Assembly (NCBI RefSeq): GCF_000633455.1
Contig: NZ_AYMG01000013.1
Coordinates: 1-64,000, forward strand
DNA length: 64,000 nucleotides
Direction: 5' to 3'
Source of the DNA: Pedobacter jeongneungensis
Lineage (GTDB): Bacteria > Bacteroidota > Bacteroidia > Sphingobacteriales > Sphingobacteriaceae
Positions 57,601-64,000 of this stretch are shown here, one piece after another. The notes below the pieces were generated by a model that saw nothing but the letters and a program-made list of their open reading frames with translations, did no database searches and had not been told where the DNA came from. Each line of letters starts with the position of its first letter. The stretch's first letter is position 1. The position numbers and the translations under genes are program-made.

Positions 57601-57836
57601 CTACCTGGTGGATGCGTAATGGCGCTTTTTTAAGGCTAAAGAGTGTCGAAGTGGGCTATAACCTGCAAAACAAACTGCTCAAAAGATTGGGCCTCAACAG
57701 TACAAGGGTTTATGTTAACGCCACCAACCTTGGTGCACTAAGCTCCTTTAAACTTTGGGACCCAGAAATGGGCGGAAATGGCTTAGGATATCCTGTCCAA
57801 ACCGTATACAACATAGGTGCAAGTGTATCCTTTTAA
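54603..57836 (+). CDS. SusC/RagA TonB-dependent outer-membrane transporter (copy 2)
   Basis: 1077 aa. N-terminal basic stretch and signal peptide ending NANAQ (about residue 40), carboxypeptidase-regulatory-like domain (VKGMVKDTVGGLPGVNVKV), TonB box region DEVAVVGFGTQKKTSVIS, plug (GRVAGMIAYQRSGEPGADNA, LKDATASAVYGARGANGV) and a long barrel ending in QTVYNIGASVSF. It differs clearly from copy 1 in the barrel loops, so it probably takes a different oligosaccharide. It is followed by SusD copy 2 after 21 bp. Confidence 0.96.
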   Translation: MRKSYKKSAHVIRYLFSPKLVFRTVLGLLMLICSLNANAQTEVTVKGMVKDTVGGLPGVNVKVSGTNRGVSTDEMGRYSIKLPRSGKLLFSLVGYKPQNKTIADYDRGADGSYTINVTLLSDANSLDEVAVVGFGTQKKTSVISSITAINPKELKGPTSNLTTMMAGRVAGMIAYQRSGEPGADNAQFFIRGLGTFGAGKQDPLILIDGVESTQNDMARLQPDDISSFNVLKDATASAVYGARGANGVVLILTKSGQAGLTKFSFRAESSLSSNTKNFKFADNVTYMKLANEAALTRNRLAILPYLQTKIDATAAGENGLLYPNNNWIEQLIKDYTVNQRYNLNISGGGTKASYYIAGTYNIDNGVLKVADLNNFNSNIKLKNYSVRSNININLTNTTEAILRVYGQFDDYTGPVGGGGATFNRAIWSNPVMFPAVYPASLSPYSNHPLFGNAVSPTGALYMNPYAEMVKGYQDKNASTLQTQIEIKQDLKFITPGLTARMMSYARRYSYFDISRAYNPFYYSATEQPDKSIGLTLINGGGALSIGPVGTEYLGYSEGKKDLNSTFYAEFSGNYSRTFAQKHAVSAMLITTMRNYLAANPGSLQLSLPSRNQGVSGRATYGYDNRYLAEFNFGYNGSERFAANNRFGFFPSFGLGYNVSNEKFFKPLTKVITSLKLRATYGLVGNDQIGNADDRFFYLSEVNMNNGTYGANFGEDGLYYRNGISISRYSNPLITWERSKQINLGMDMTLFNDLSLTFDVYKNERSNILTDRTFIPSTMGLQAAIRANTNKAESKGVDFSASYNKSFSNSMFLSLRGNFTYATNKILIYDEPSFNANEAYRYHVGLPTTQAFGLIAERLFIDDAEAKNSPVQFSGVPGVNYGGGDIKYRDVNGDGIISDADQVPIGLPTSPEIVYGFGGTFGFKGFDISAFFQGSARSSFFINPGNISPFVLNKEEGNPNATQNGLLEVIADSHWSEQNRDTYAFWPRLSSNFVDNNTRTSTWWMRNGAFLRLKSVEVGYNLQNKLLKRLGLNSTRVYVNATNLGALSSFKLWDPEMGGNGLGYPVQTVYNIGASVSF

Positions 57837-57857
57837 CGATTTAGCTGAAAATAAAAT

Positions 57858-59837
57858 ATGAAGACCAACTATCATTTATTTCCAAAAAATATGGCAAAGC
57901 CCGCTTTGGCAACATTGGCACTCGGCCTTTTGTTAAGTGTACTATCCATCACTTCCTGTAAAAAATACCTCGATATCGTTCCCGATAATGTGGCCACGAT
58001 AGACAATGCCTTTACTTTAAGGAACGAGGCCGAAAAATATCTTTTTACCTGTTATTCCTTTCTTCCAAAGGATGGTGACCCATTATTGAACGTAGGTTTT
58101 ATGGCCGGGGACGAAATCTGGACCTCTTTAGATGAGCGTGAATTTATCTCTTATGGCTGGAGGGCAGCCCGGGGAGGCCAGGGTGCAGAAAATCCATACC
58201 TCGATGCCTGGAACGGCCGCTACCAGGGTGGTGGTGCCGGCGATAACTTTGGCCTTTTCAAAGCAATCAGAAACTGTAATATCTTTTTAGAAAATGTGCA
58301 GGATTTATCCAAAATTCCTGATTTGAGCATATCAGAACGTGAACGCTGGATCGCTGAAGTAAAATTTTTAAAGGCGTATTACAATTTTTACCTGATGAGG
58401 ATGTACGGTCCCATCCCCATTATTGATACCAATTTAGGCATCAGTGCCAATGAGGATGAGGTAAGGGTAAAACGCGCACCATTTGACGAATGTGTCACTT
58501 ATGTAGATGGTTTACTCGATCAGGCAATACCAAACCTGCCGCAGATTATTACCGATAAAAGTACCGAGCTGGGCCGCATTACCAAACCCATTGCATTGGC
58601 CATTAAAGCAAAACTATTGCTTACTGCAGCAAGCCCTTTATTTAACGGCAATGCCGATTATAGTGGTTTTGTAGATAAAGACGGTGTAAAATTGTTCAAC
58701 ACCACCTATGATGCCAACAAATGGAAAAAAGCTGCAGATGCCGCAAAAGCCGCTATCGACGCCGCTGAAGCTGCCGGTTTTAAACTTTACCAGTTTCCGG
58801 GTACTACTTTTAAACTTTCTGATACGACTTTAAGGCAGCTGACCATTAAAGGTGCTGTAACCGAACGTTTTAATGTAAACCTCGAACACATTTGGGCAAA
58901 CCCCAACAGCCGTACAGGTAATCTGCAGCGTACTGCCATGCCACGTTTGGCCACTACGGTTGTAGTAGGTAGCGCAAGGCAACAACTGGCACCGCCATTA
59001 AAAATTGCCGAAATGTTTTACAGTAAGAACGGTGTGCCCATCACTGAAGACAAAACCTTGGATTTTACCAATAAGTATACACTCCGTACTGCGGTAAAAA
59101 GCGAGCGCTTTTACATCAAAGATGGCTACACCACAGCCAGGATCAACTTCGATAGGGAACCAAGGTTTTATGCCGATTTAGGTTTTGATGGTGGCGTTTG
59201 GTACAAATACGACAGTCCGACCAATTCTGATGAAGGTACCTTCTCTGTGGAGGCGAAATCGAACCAGGTGGCGGGTGCCAATAACTTTGGCTGGTATAAC
59301 GAAACCGGGTATTTTGTGAAAAAACTGGTAGACTGGAACATGATCAATGGCTCTAACGGTGCAAGCTACAGGGATTATCCCTGGCCGCAGGTGAGGTTGG
59401 CAGATCTTTATCTGATGTATGCCGAAGCACTGAATGAAACATTGGCAAGTCCATCTGCAGATGTTTACGAATACCTGAACAGGATCAGGGCAAGGGCCGG
59501 ACTTGCAACCGTACAAGTCGCCTGGACTAATTTTTCAAACAACCCCGGGAAGTTTAGTAACAAAAATGGCATGCGGGAAATTATCCAGCAGGAAAGATTG
59601 ATCGAAATGGCTTTCGAAGGCAGTCGTTTTTGGGACATCAGGAGATGGAAACGTGCTGCAGAGGTACTCAACCAAGCCATCACCGGATGGAGTGTGTACC
59701 AGCCGACGAACTCAGAGTATTATCGTGTAAGGACCATTTTTAACCAGAATTTTGTTTCACCACGCGATTATTTATGGCCTTTAAGAACTTACGATTTAAC
59801 TGTTAACCCTAAACTGGTACAAAATCCAGGTTGGTAA
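57858..59837 (+). CDS. SusD/RagB surface glycan-binding lipoprotein (copy 2)
   Basis: 659 aa, larger than copy 1. Lipobox in SITSC (Cys34) followed by KKYLDIVPDN. SusD hallmarks: NCNIFLENVQDLS, WIAEVKFLKAYYNFYLMRMYGPIP, TKPIALAIKAKLLLTAASPLFNG, RLADLYLMYAEALNETL and IIQQERLIEMAFEGSRFWDIRRWK. The ~100 extra residues in the middle (about 320-440) are the usual insertion of the long SusD type. Partner of SusC copy 2. Confidence 0.95.
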   Translation: MKTNYHLFPKNMAKPALATLALGLLLSVLSITSCKKYLDIVPDNVATIDNAFTLRNEAEKYLFTCYSFLPKDGDPLLNVGFMAGDEIWTSLDEREFISYGWRAARGGQGAENPYLDAWNGRYQGGGAGDNFGLFKAIRNCNIFLENVQDLSKIPDLSISERERWIAEVKFLKAYYNFYLMRMYGPIPIIDTNLGISANEDEVRVKRAPFDECVTYVDGLLDQAIPNLPQIITDKSTELGRITKPIALAIKAKLLLTAASPLFNGNADYSGFVDKDGVKLFNTTYDANKWKKAADAAKAAIDAAEAAGFKLYQFPGTTFKLSDTTLRQLTIKGAVTERFNVNLEHIWANPNSRTGNLQRTAMPRLATTVVVGSARQQLAPPLKIAEMFYSKNGVPITEDKTLDFTNKYTLRTAVKSERFYIKDGYTTARINFDREPRFYADLGFDGGVWYKYDSPTNSDEGTFSVEAKSNQVAGANNFGWYNETGYFVKKLVDWNMINGSNGASYRDYPWPQVRLADLYLMYAEALNETLASPSADVYEYLNRIRARAGLATVQVAWTNFSNNPGKFSNKNGMREIIQQERLIEMAFEGSRFWDIRRWKRAAEVLNQAITGWSVYQPTNSEYYRVRTIFNQNFVSPRDYLWPLRTYDLTVNPKLVQNPGW

Positions 59838-59861
59838 TATCAATTTTAAAAGCATATCAAG

Positions 59862-61061
59862 ATGAAAAAAATAAATAAAAACCTGTTATTGCTGCTTTTA
59901 AGCACGGTTGCCTTTTTTTCGGGCTGTAAACAAGATACCATTGGCCCATTGGAAAATAGTACCGCCATCCCGGGTCAGGTATCCAATGTTTCGGTAACCA
60001 ATGGTCCCGGTAATGCAACACTTACTTTTAGCCTGCCTAACGATAAAGACCTGCTTTACGTAAAGGCTATTTACAACTTATCTAACGGTCAGGAGATGGA
60101 GGTTAAATCTTCTTATTATGGCAATAGCCTGCTGGTTGAAGGTTTTGGCGATACCAATGAACATGAGGTGAAAATTTATGCGGTAAGCAGGAGCGAAGTG
60201 GCTTCGGCACCTTATGTAATCAAGGTGAAACCATTAGAAAATCCAATCTGGGGTGTATATAGAAGTTTAAAAGCTGTTGCCGATTTCGGTGGACTTAATT
60301 TCAAAGCGACCAATCCTTCCAAGGCAGATTTGTCTATCGAGGTATTTGTCCAGTCTAAAGGCAAATATGTTCCAACCTCTAAAAATATTTACACCGCTGC
60401 CATTGATATTGATCAATCGGTTCGCGGTCTGGATACGTTGACACAGAAATTTGCCATCAGGATCAGGGATAGGTGGTTAAATTATACCGATACCATATTT
60501 GCCACATTAAAGCCCTTGTATGAAACTACAATCCCAAAATCTACCTATAAAGAAGTGATTTTACCTGGCGATAGTCCGCAGGAATATACTTCTACCGGCG
60601 TTTCGAAAATGTGGGATGGCAATATTATCGATTGGCCAAGTGTATGTTTAACCAAACCAGGTGTATTGGTACCGCAATGGGTAACCTTTGATCTTGGAAA
60701 GCTCGCTACGCTGAGCCGTATCGTGATCTGGAACTATCCAGAATACCTGAATGCTGGTAGAACTTATTATTACGGAGGTAATTTAAAAGAGTTCGAAGTA
60801 TGGGGAACTGATAATCCACCTGCAGATGGAAGTTATAACAACTGGGTATTGTTAGGTAAATACAATTCGCAAAAACCATCAAAGAGTGCCTATGGCGTAC
60901 AAACCAGCGAAGATTATGCTTTTGCCAATGCAGGGATAAGCTACAATTTCGCGGTAGGCCTTAAAAAGGTCAGGTACCTGAGGATCAAATCGATCAACAA
61001 CTGGCAGGGAACCACTTTCATGAGTGTATCGGAAGTACAGGTTTACGGCGATCCGAGATAA
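59862..61061 (+). CDS. Surface lipoprotein with DUF4959-DUF5126-DUF5000 domains
   Basis: 399 aa. Lipobox in FFSGC (Cys22). N-terminal Ig/Fn3-like DUF4959 (about 30-125; PGQVSNVSVTNGPGNATLTF), DUF5126 (about 126-225; GVYRSLKAVADFGGLNFKAT), and a C-terminal F5/8-type-C-like DUF5000 (about 240-399; QWVTFDLGKLATLSRIVIWN, VRYLRIKSINNWQGTTFMSVSEVQVYG), the discoidin fold that binds sugars. Proteins of this layout sit just after susD and act as surface glycan-binding proteins. Starts 24 bp after the SusD stop. Confidence 0.88.
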   Translation: MKKINKNLLLLLLSTVAFFSGCKQDTIGPLENSTAIPGQVSNVSVTNGPGNATLTFSLPNDKDLLYVKAIYNLSNGQEMEVKSSYYGNSLLVEGFGDTNEHEVKIYAVSRSEVASAPYVIKVKPLENPIWGVYRSLKAVADFGGLNFKATNPSKADLSIEVFVQSKGKYVPTSKNIYTAAIDIDQSVRGLDTLTQKFAIRIRDRWLNYTDTIFATLKPLYETTIPKSTYKEVILPGDSPQEYTSTGVSKMWDGNIIDWPSVCLTKPGVLVPQWVTFDLGKLATLSRIVIWNYPEYLNAGRTYYYGGNLKEFEVWGTDNPPADGSYNNWVLLGKYNSQKPSKSAYGVQTSEDYAFANAGISYNFAVGLKKVRYLRIKSINNWQGTTFMSVSEVQVYGDPR

Positions 61062-61087
61062 GGCATTTACTTAAAAGAAATTTAGAA

Positions 61088-62275
61088 ATGAACAAGCAAA
61101 ACATATATAAAAGCAGGTTAACATTAACTTTTCTGGCCCTGGCAGCAGTTATTTTTAGTGCCTGTACAAAATCAGACGAGTATAAAAAGTTTACGCAGGG
61201 CGGCGAAATTTCTTATACCGGAAAACTGGATTCCATTAACATCAAATCGGGTAATAACAGGGTATTTATACAAGGGCTCTTCCTGGCAGATCCGAAAGTT
61301 ACCCTGTGCAAAATTTTCTGGAATAACAAAGCAGATTCGGTGGTGATTCCGGTAAAGAAAAAATATGCTACCGATACCCTGAAATATTTTGTAGAGAAAG
61401 TGACCGAAGGGGTACAGAATTTTATAATCTATACTTACGATGCCGCAGGCAATAAATCGATCCCGGTTTATAAAACAGGCCGGTCGTACGGTGCGAGGTA
61501 TCAGGCCTCACTCTTTAACAGGCCGATCGAATCTGCTTTTACAGATGCATCTGGCGCAACCAAAATCACCTGGCTGGGTATGGACCGTTTAACAGGGGTT
61601 TTTGCAACTGAGATTGAGTATACCGCACTGAGTAATGTGGTCAAAAAAATCAGGACAAAGATCGACGAAACCACGACATCCATTGCTGATATTAAGCCGG
61701 GTACAGGAATCAGGTACCGTACTTTATTTTTGCCCGATACCATATCTATCGATACTTTTTCTACCGAGTTTCAGTCTCAACGTGTAGGAGCAGATATTAC
61801 CGCAGCCTATTTTAAAAATAGTGGTAATCCTTTTTTGGCTGCAGCCAGCGGAGGCAGGTGGCGTAACATTGCCGATTGGACGGTTACCGCAAACATTAAA
61901 AATCACGGTGGTTTGGGCGGCTGGTGTTCGGATTCAGGAGGCTGTTTAGCTATGGAAATGGGCTGGGATGGTACGGCTAAAATTGTAAATGGTAAAATTT
62001 ATCAAACCTTTACACTACCTGCCGGTAATTACAGTTTTGAAATTGTGATGGCCAAAAACGAGGCCCTCGATCCGGTGTACATTGTAGCAGCCGCCGGAGA
62101 TACACTTCCTGATGTGGCGGATGTAACAACATCATTAGGTTACACCAATTTTGCCAATAACAAATTTCAGTTTAGCCTGGCGCAACCTACAAAAGTTTCA
62201 ATCGGTTTCCTGGCCTCTATGACTACGGGTAACCAGTTTTGGATTGTAAAATCAGTTACGCTGAAATCACTTTAA
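61088..62275 (+). CDS. Surface lipoprotein with DUF4998-DUF5013 domains
   Basis: 395 aa. Lipobox in FSAC (Cys23). Two regions: a DUF4998-type domain (about 35-235; GGEISYTGKLDSINIKSGNN and VSGF-like strands) and a C-terminal DUF5013-type jelly roll (about 245-395; GGLGGWCSDSGGCLAMEMGWD, YQTFTLPAGNYSFEIVMAK). Such domains are typical of surface glycan-binding proteins in Bacteroidota PULs. It is the last gene of the third unit, followed by a hairpin terminator. Confidence 0.85.
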   Translation: MNKQNIYKSRLTLTFLALAAVIFSACTKSDEYKKFTQGGEISYTGKLDSINIKSGNNRVFIQGLFLADPKVTLCKIFWNNKADSVVIPVKKKYATDTLKYFVEKVTEGVQNFIIYTYDAAGNKSIPVYKTGRSYGARYQASLFNRPIESAFTDASGATKITWLGMDRLTGVFATEIEYTALSNVVKKIRTKIDETTTSIADIKPGTGIRYRTLFLPDTISIDTFSTEFQSQRVGADITAAYFKNSGNPFLAAASGGRWRNIADWTVTANIKNHGGLGGWCSDSGGCLAMEMGWDGTAKIVNGKIYQTFTLPAGNYSFEIVMAKNEALDPVYIVAAAGDTLPDVADVTTSLGYTNFANNKFQFSLAQPTKVSIGFLASMTTGNQFWIVKSVTLKSL

Positions 62276-62330
62276 GCCAATGAAAAACAACAGCTGACAA
62301 CATTAAAGACATTTTCTGTTAATCGGTTTT

Positions 62331-62372
62331 AACCGGAAAGAGCGTTTTACGAAACATTCTTTCCGGTTTTTT
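62331..62372 (+). terminator. Intrinsic terminator after the third unit
   Basis: AACCGGAAAGA (62331-62341) and TCTTTCCGGTT (62358-62368) form a perfect 11-bp stem with a 16-nt loop, followed by a T run. Confidence 0.85.
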
Positions 62373-62427
62373 ATGCTACCATAATCTTTAAGATTCCCGC
62401 CTGCGTGGGAATGACGACCATTCTTTT

Positions 62428-63393
62428 TTATTTCGCTTTTTTCACTCCTTCACTTGTCATTACAATTCTTTTGATCGTTCCATCACTGTTGTAGTTTAAA
62501 TAATCAATGCAAACTGATCTTCTAAAGCTACCGCCATCGGTATTAATTGCTCCGTTATGGTAAATAAAATACGATTTTCCTTTAAAATCGATGATGGCCT
62601 GGTGATTGGTATTTGAATTTCCGGCAATTTCATTTAAAATGCCTTTATATTCCCATGGGCCGTTTACATTCTTGCTCATGGCATAAACAATCTTTTCGGG
62701 GAAACCTGATGCATAAGATAAATAATACCAGTTTTTGCGTTTGTGAATCCAGGGTGCTTCCGTAAATTCGGGAACGTTTACTTTCTGAATGGGACCATCC
62801 AATTCGATCATATTTTTTTTCAATTTGGCATAATAGCATTGTTGATTGCCCCAAAATAGATATGCCTGTCCGTCATCATCAATAATTACCGTTGGATCAA
62901 TATCATCCCAGCTAATTTTTACATCAGTGGTCATGTCGTTGGTAATCAAAGCTTTTCCAATCGCATCTTTAAAAGGACCACGCGGGTTATCGGCTACGGC
63001 AACACCAATTGATTTACCATGCATCGTGCCATGCTGGATGGCCACATACCAATAAAATTTTCCATCACGTTCAATGACCTGCGAAGCCCATGCATCATCG
63101 CTGGCCCAAGCAAAACTTTTTACATTTAATGGCGATTGATGCTCCTTCCAAGTCACCATATCGGCCGATGAATAACATAACCATTCGTGCATTTCATAAC
63201 GTTCCTTGCCTTTGGGTGCAACATCGTGTCCGGTATATAAATAAACCGAATCACCATAAACTAAAGCTGCGGGATCAGCAGTATATTTGTCTGTAATAAT
63301 CGGGTTGCCTTTCGAAACAATGGTTTTCTCTTGTGCTTTTGCTGCTAATAAACTAATTGAAAAACCTAAGAGCGATAAGAATATTTTTTTCAT
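62428..63393 (-). CDS. GH43 glycosidase
   Basis: 321 aa. Signal peptide 1-20 (LLAAKAQ). Single GH43 propeller with all three expected catalytic positions: base Asp in TADPAALVYGD, pKa-modulating Asp in DDIDPTVIIDD and acid Glu in EFTEAPWIHKR. No carbohydrate-binding module is attached. Alpha-L-arabinofuranosidase or beta-xylosidase activity is likely; the subfamily was not identified. It reads toward the third unit and away from the GH97 gene, which lies upstream on the same strand, 41 bp away. Confidence 0.9.
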   Translation of the reverse strand: MKKIFLSLLGFSISLLAAKAQEKTIVSKGNPIITDKYTADPAALVYGDSVYLYTGHDVAPKGKERYEMHEWLCYSSADMVTWKEHQSPLNVKSFAWASDDAWASQVIERDGKFYWYVAIQHGTMHGKSIGVAVADNPRGPFKDAIGKALITNDMTTDVKISWDDIDPTVIIDDDGQAYLFWGNQQCYYAKLKKNMIELDGPIQKVNVPEFTEAPWIHKRKNWYYLSYASGFPEKIVYAMSKNVNGPWEYKGILNEIAGNSNTNHQAIIDFKGKSYFIYHNGAINTDGGSFRRSVCIDYLNYNSDGTIKRIVMTSEGVKKAK

Positions 63394-63434
63394 GGTTATT
63401 GGGTTAATAATAAAAGTAGATCAGTTTTTTCATG

Positions 63435-64000
63435 TTATTCTATCACTAAAACAAATCCTCCATGTGGTTTCATGGTAATTTTAATATTTGCATTTGAAGT
63501 AAGTTCACTTTTAACAAAAGAAAGGTCTTCGTTTCCATCTGTAATTAATGTGGCTGTTTTTCCTCCAAATTTACTGCCATCGAAGCTGATTTCTTTTGCC
63601 ATAGTTTCTCCGTTTATGCCACCGATATACCACTTGTTGCCCGATTTTCTGGCCATTACCACAAACTTGCCCGGATAACCGTCAATCAGTTTCGTATCTG
63701 TCCAGCTTGCCGGAAAATTTTGCAAAAATGTTTTAACGTATGCAGGTACTTTAGCCATTCCATCAGGCGTTTCTGCCAAATGCTGCACACCAGACTGGAA
63801 AATTACAGGTAAGGCGAGTTCGAAACCATTTGTGGTGTTACGGTTTATTTTTGGGAGTTTGTTCAACGTCATTGGTGTAAAATCCATCGGGTCGAACACA
63901 TTTCTGGTAAAAGGGATGGTAGTGGCATGAAGGGGCTCTTCATTTGCATTTTCCTGTTCGAAAGTAATAAACTCCATTCCTTTGATCGATTCCATGGTAA
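63435..64000 (-). CDS. GH97 glycosidase, C-terminal part (cut by window edge)
   Basis: The frame is open to the window edge, so only about 188 residues at the C-terminus are visible. They match the end of GH97: TMESIKGMEFITFEQEN, NVFDPMDFTPMTLNKLP, LALPVIFQSGVQHLAETPD and the C-terminal beta domain KWYIGGINGETMAKEISF. GH97 enzymes are alpha-glucosidases or alpha-galactosidases; the catalytic region is outside the window, so which one cannot be told. It probably belongs to the same operon as the GH43 gene downstream. Confidence 0.88.
   Translation of the reverse strand, partial: TMESIKGMEFITFEQENANEEPLHATTIPFTRNVFDPMDFTPMTLNKLPKINRNTTNGFELALPVIFQSGVQHLAETPDGMAKVPAYVKTFLQNFPASWTDTKLIDGYPGKFVVMARKSGNKWYIGGINGETMAKEISFDGSKFGGKTATLITDGNEDLSFVKSELTSNANIKITMKPHGGFVLVIE

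Overview
The window is an AT-rich chromosomal segment of a Bacteroidota bacterium, most likely a Sphingobacteriaceae/Pedobacter-type organism. The evidence is two SusC/SusD pairs, a hybrid two-component regulator, Bacteroidota-only families (DUF4783, DUF4294), a BshB1-type bacillithiol gene, a lysine 6-aminotransferase, TAnnTTTG-type -7 promoter boxes and many short palindromic intergenic repeats. No tRNA, rRNA, CRISPR array, phage or intact insertion sequence was seen.

Positions 1-33400 are mostly housekeeping and small envelope genes on both strands. The left edge holds a tandem array of four ~142-bp units that runs into palindromic dispersed repeats. Then come SH3, TPM and DUF1080 envelope proteins, cmk, ferritin, arfB, a MACPF lipoprotein, an L,D-transpeptidase, an LpxR-like protein, lon, a TPR protein, gpmI with a lipoprotein, DUF4783, nadC, plsY, an M48 lipoprotein, pabB, a decayed toxin-antitoxin pair between two copies of a repeat, purA, a Fur-family regulator, an RSH (p)ppGpp enzyme, DUF4294-GPx-bshB1, an LEA-like protein, an acyl-CoA dehydrogenase, lat and a second TPM protein.

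Positions 33564-64000 are a polysaccharide utilisation region. A hybrid sensor kinase/AraC regulator is followed by a first enzyme unit (BNR_4 beta-propeller, double GH43, GH105, DUF2264), a second unit (SusC, SusD, GH43 of exo-1,3-galactanase type, GH35, GH127) and a third (SusC, SusD and two surface lipoproteins). Opposite-strand GH43 and GH97 genes close the window, the GH97 cut by the edge. The enzyme set matches what is needed to strip rhamnose, glucuronate, arabinose and galactose from type II arabinogalactan (arabinogalactan protein or gum arabic); this substrate is an inference.

The same two-part sequence, C-rich half-sites about 21 bp apart followed 42-44 bp later by a CCARATATAAA box, lies upstream of all three forward units. 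This suggests one regulator, probably the neighbouring hybrid kinase, controls them together. Starts were moved from the longest frame where a signal peptide, family start or promoter box argued for it (DUF1080, arfB, nadC, antitoxin, bshB1, acyl-CoA dehydrogenase, lat, double GH43, GH35).
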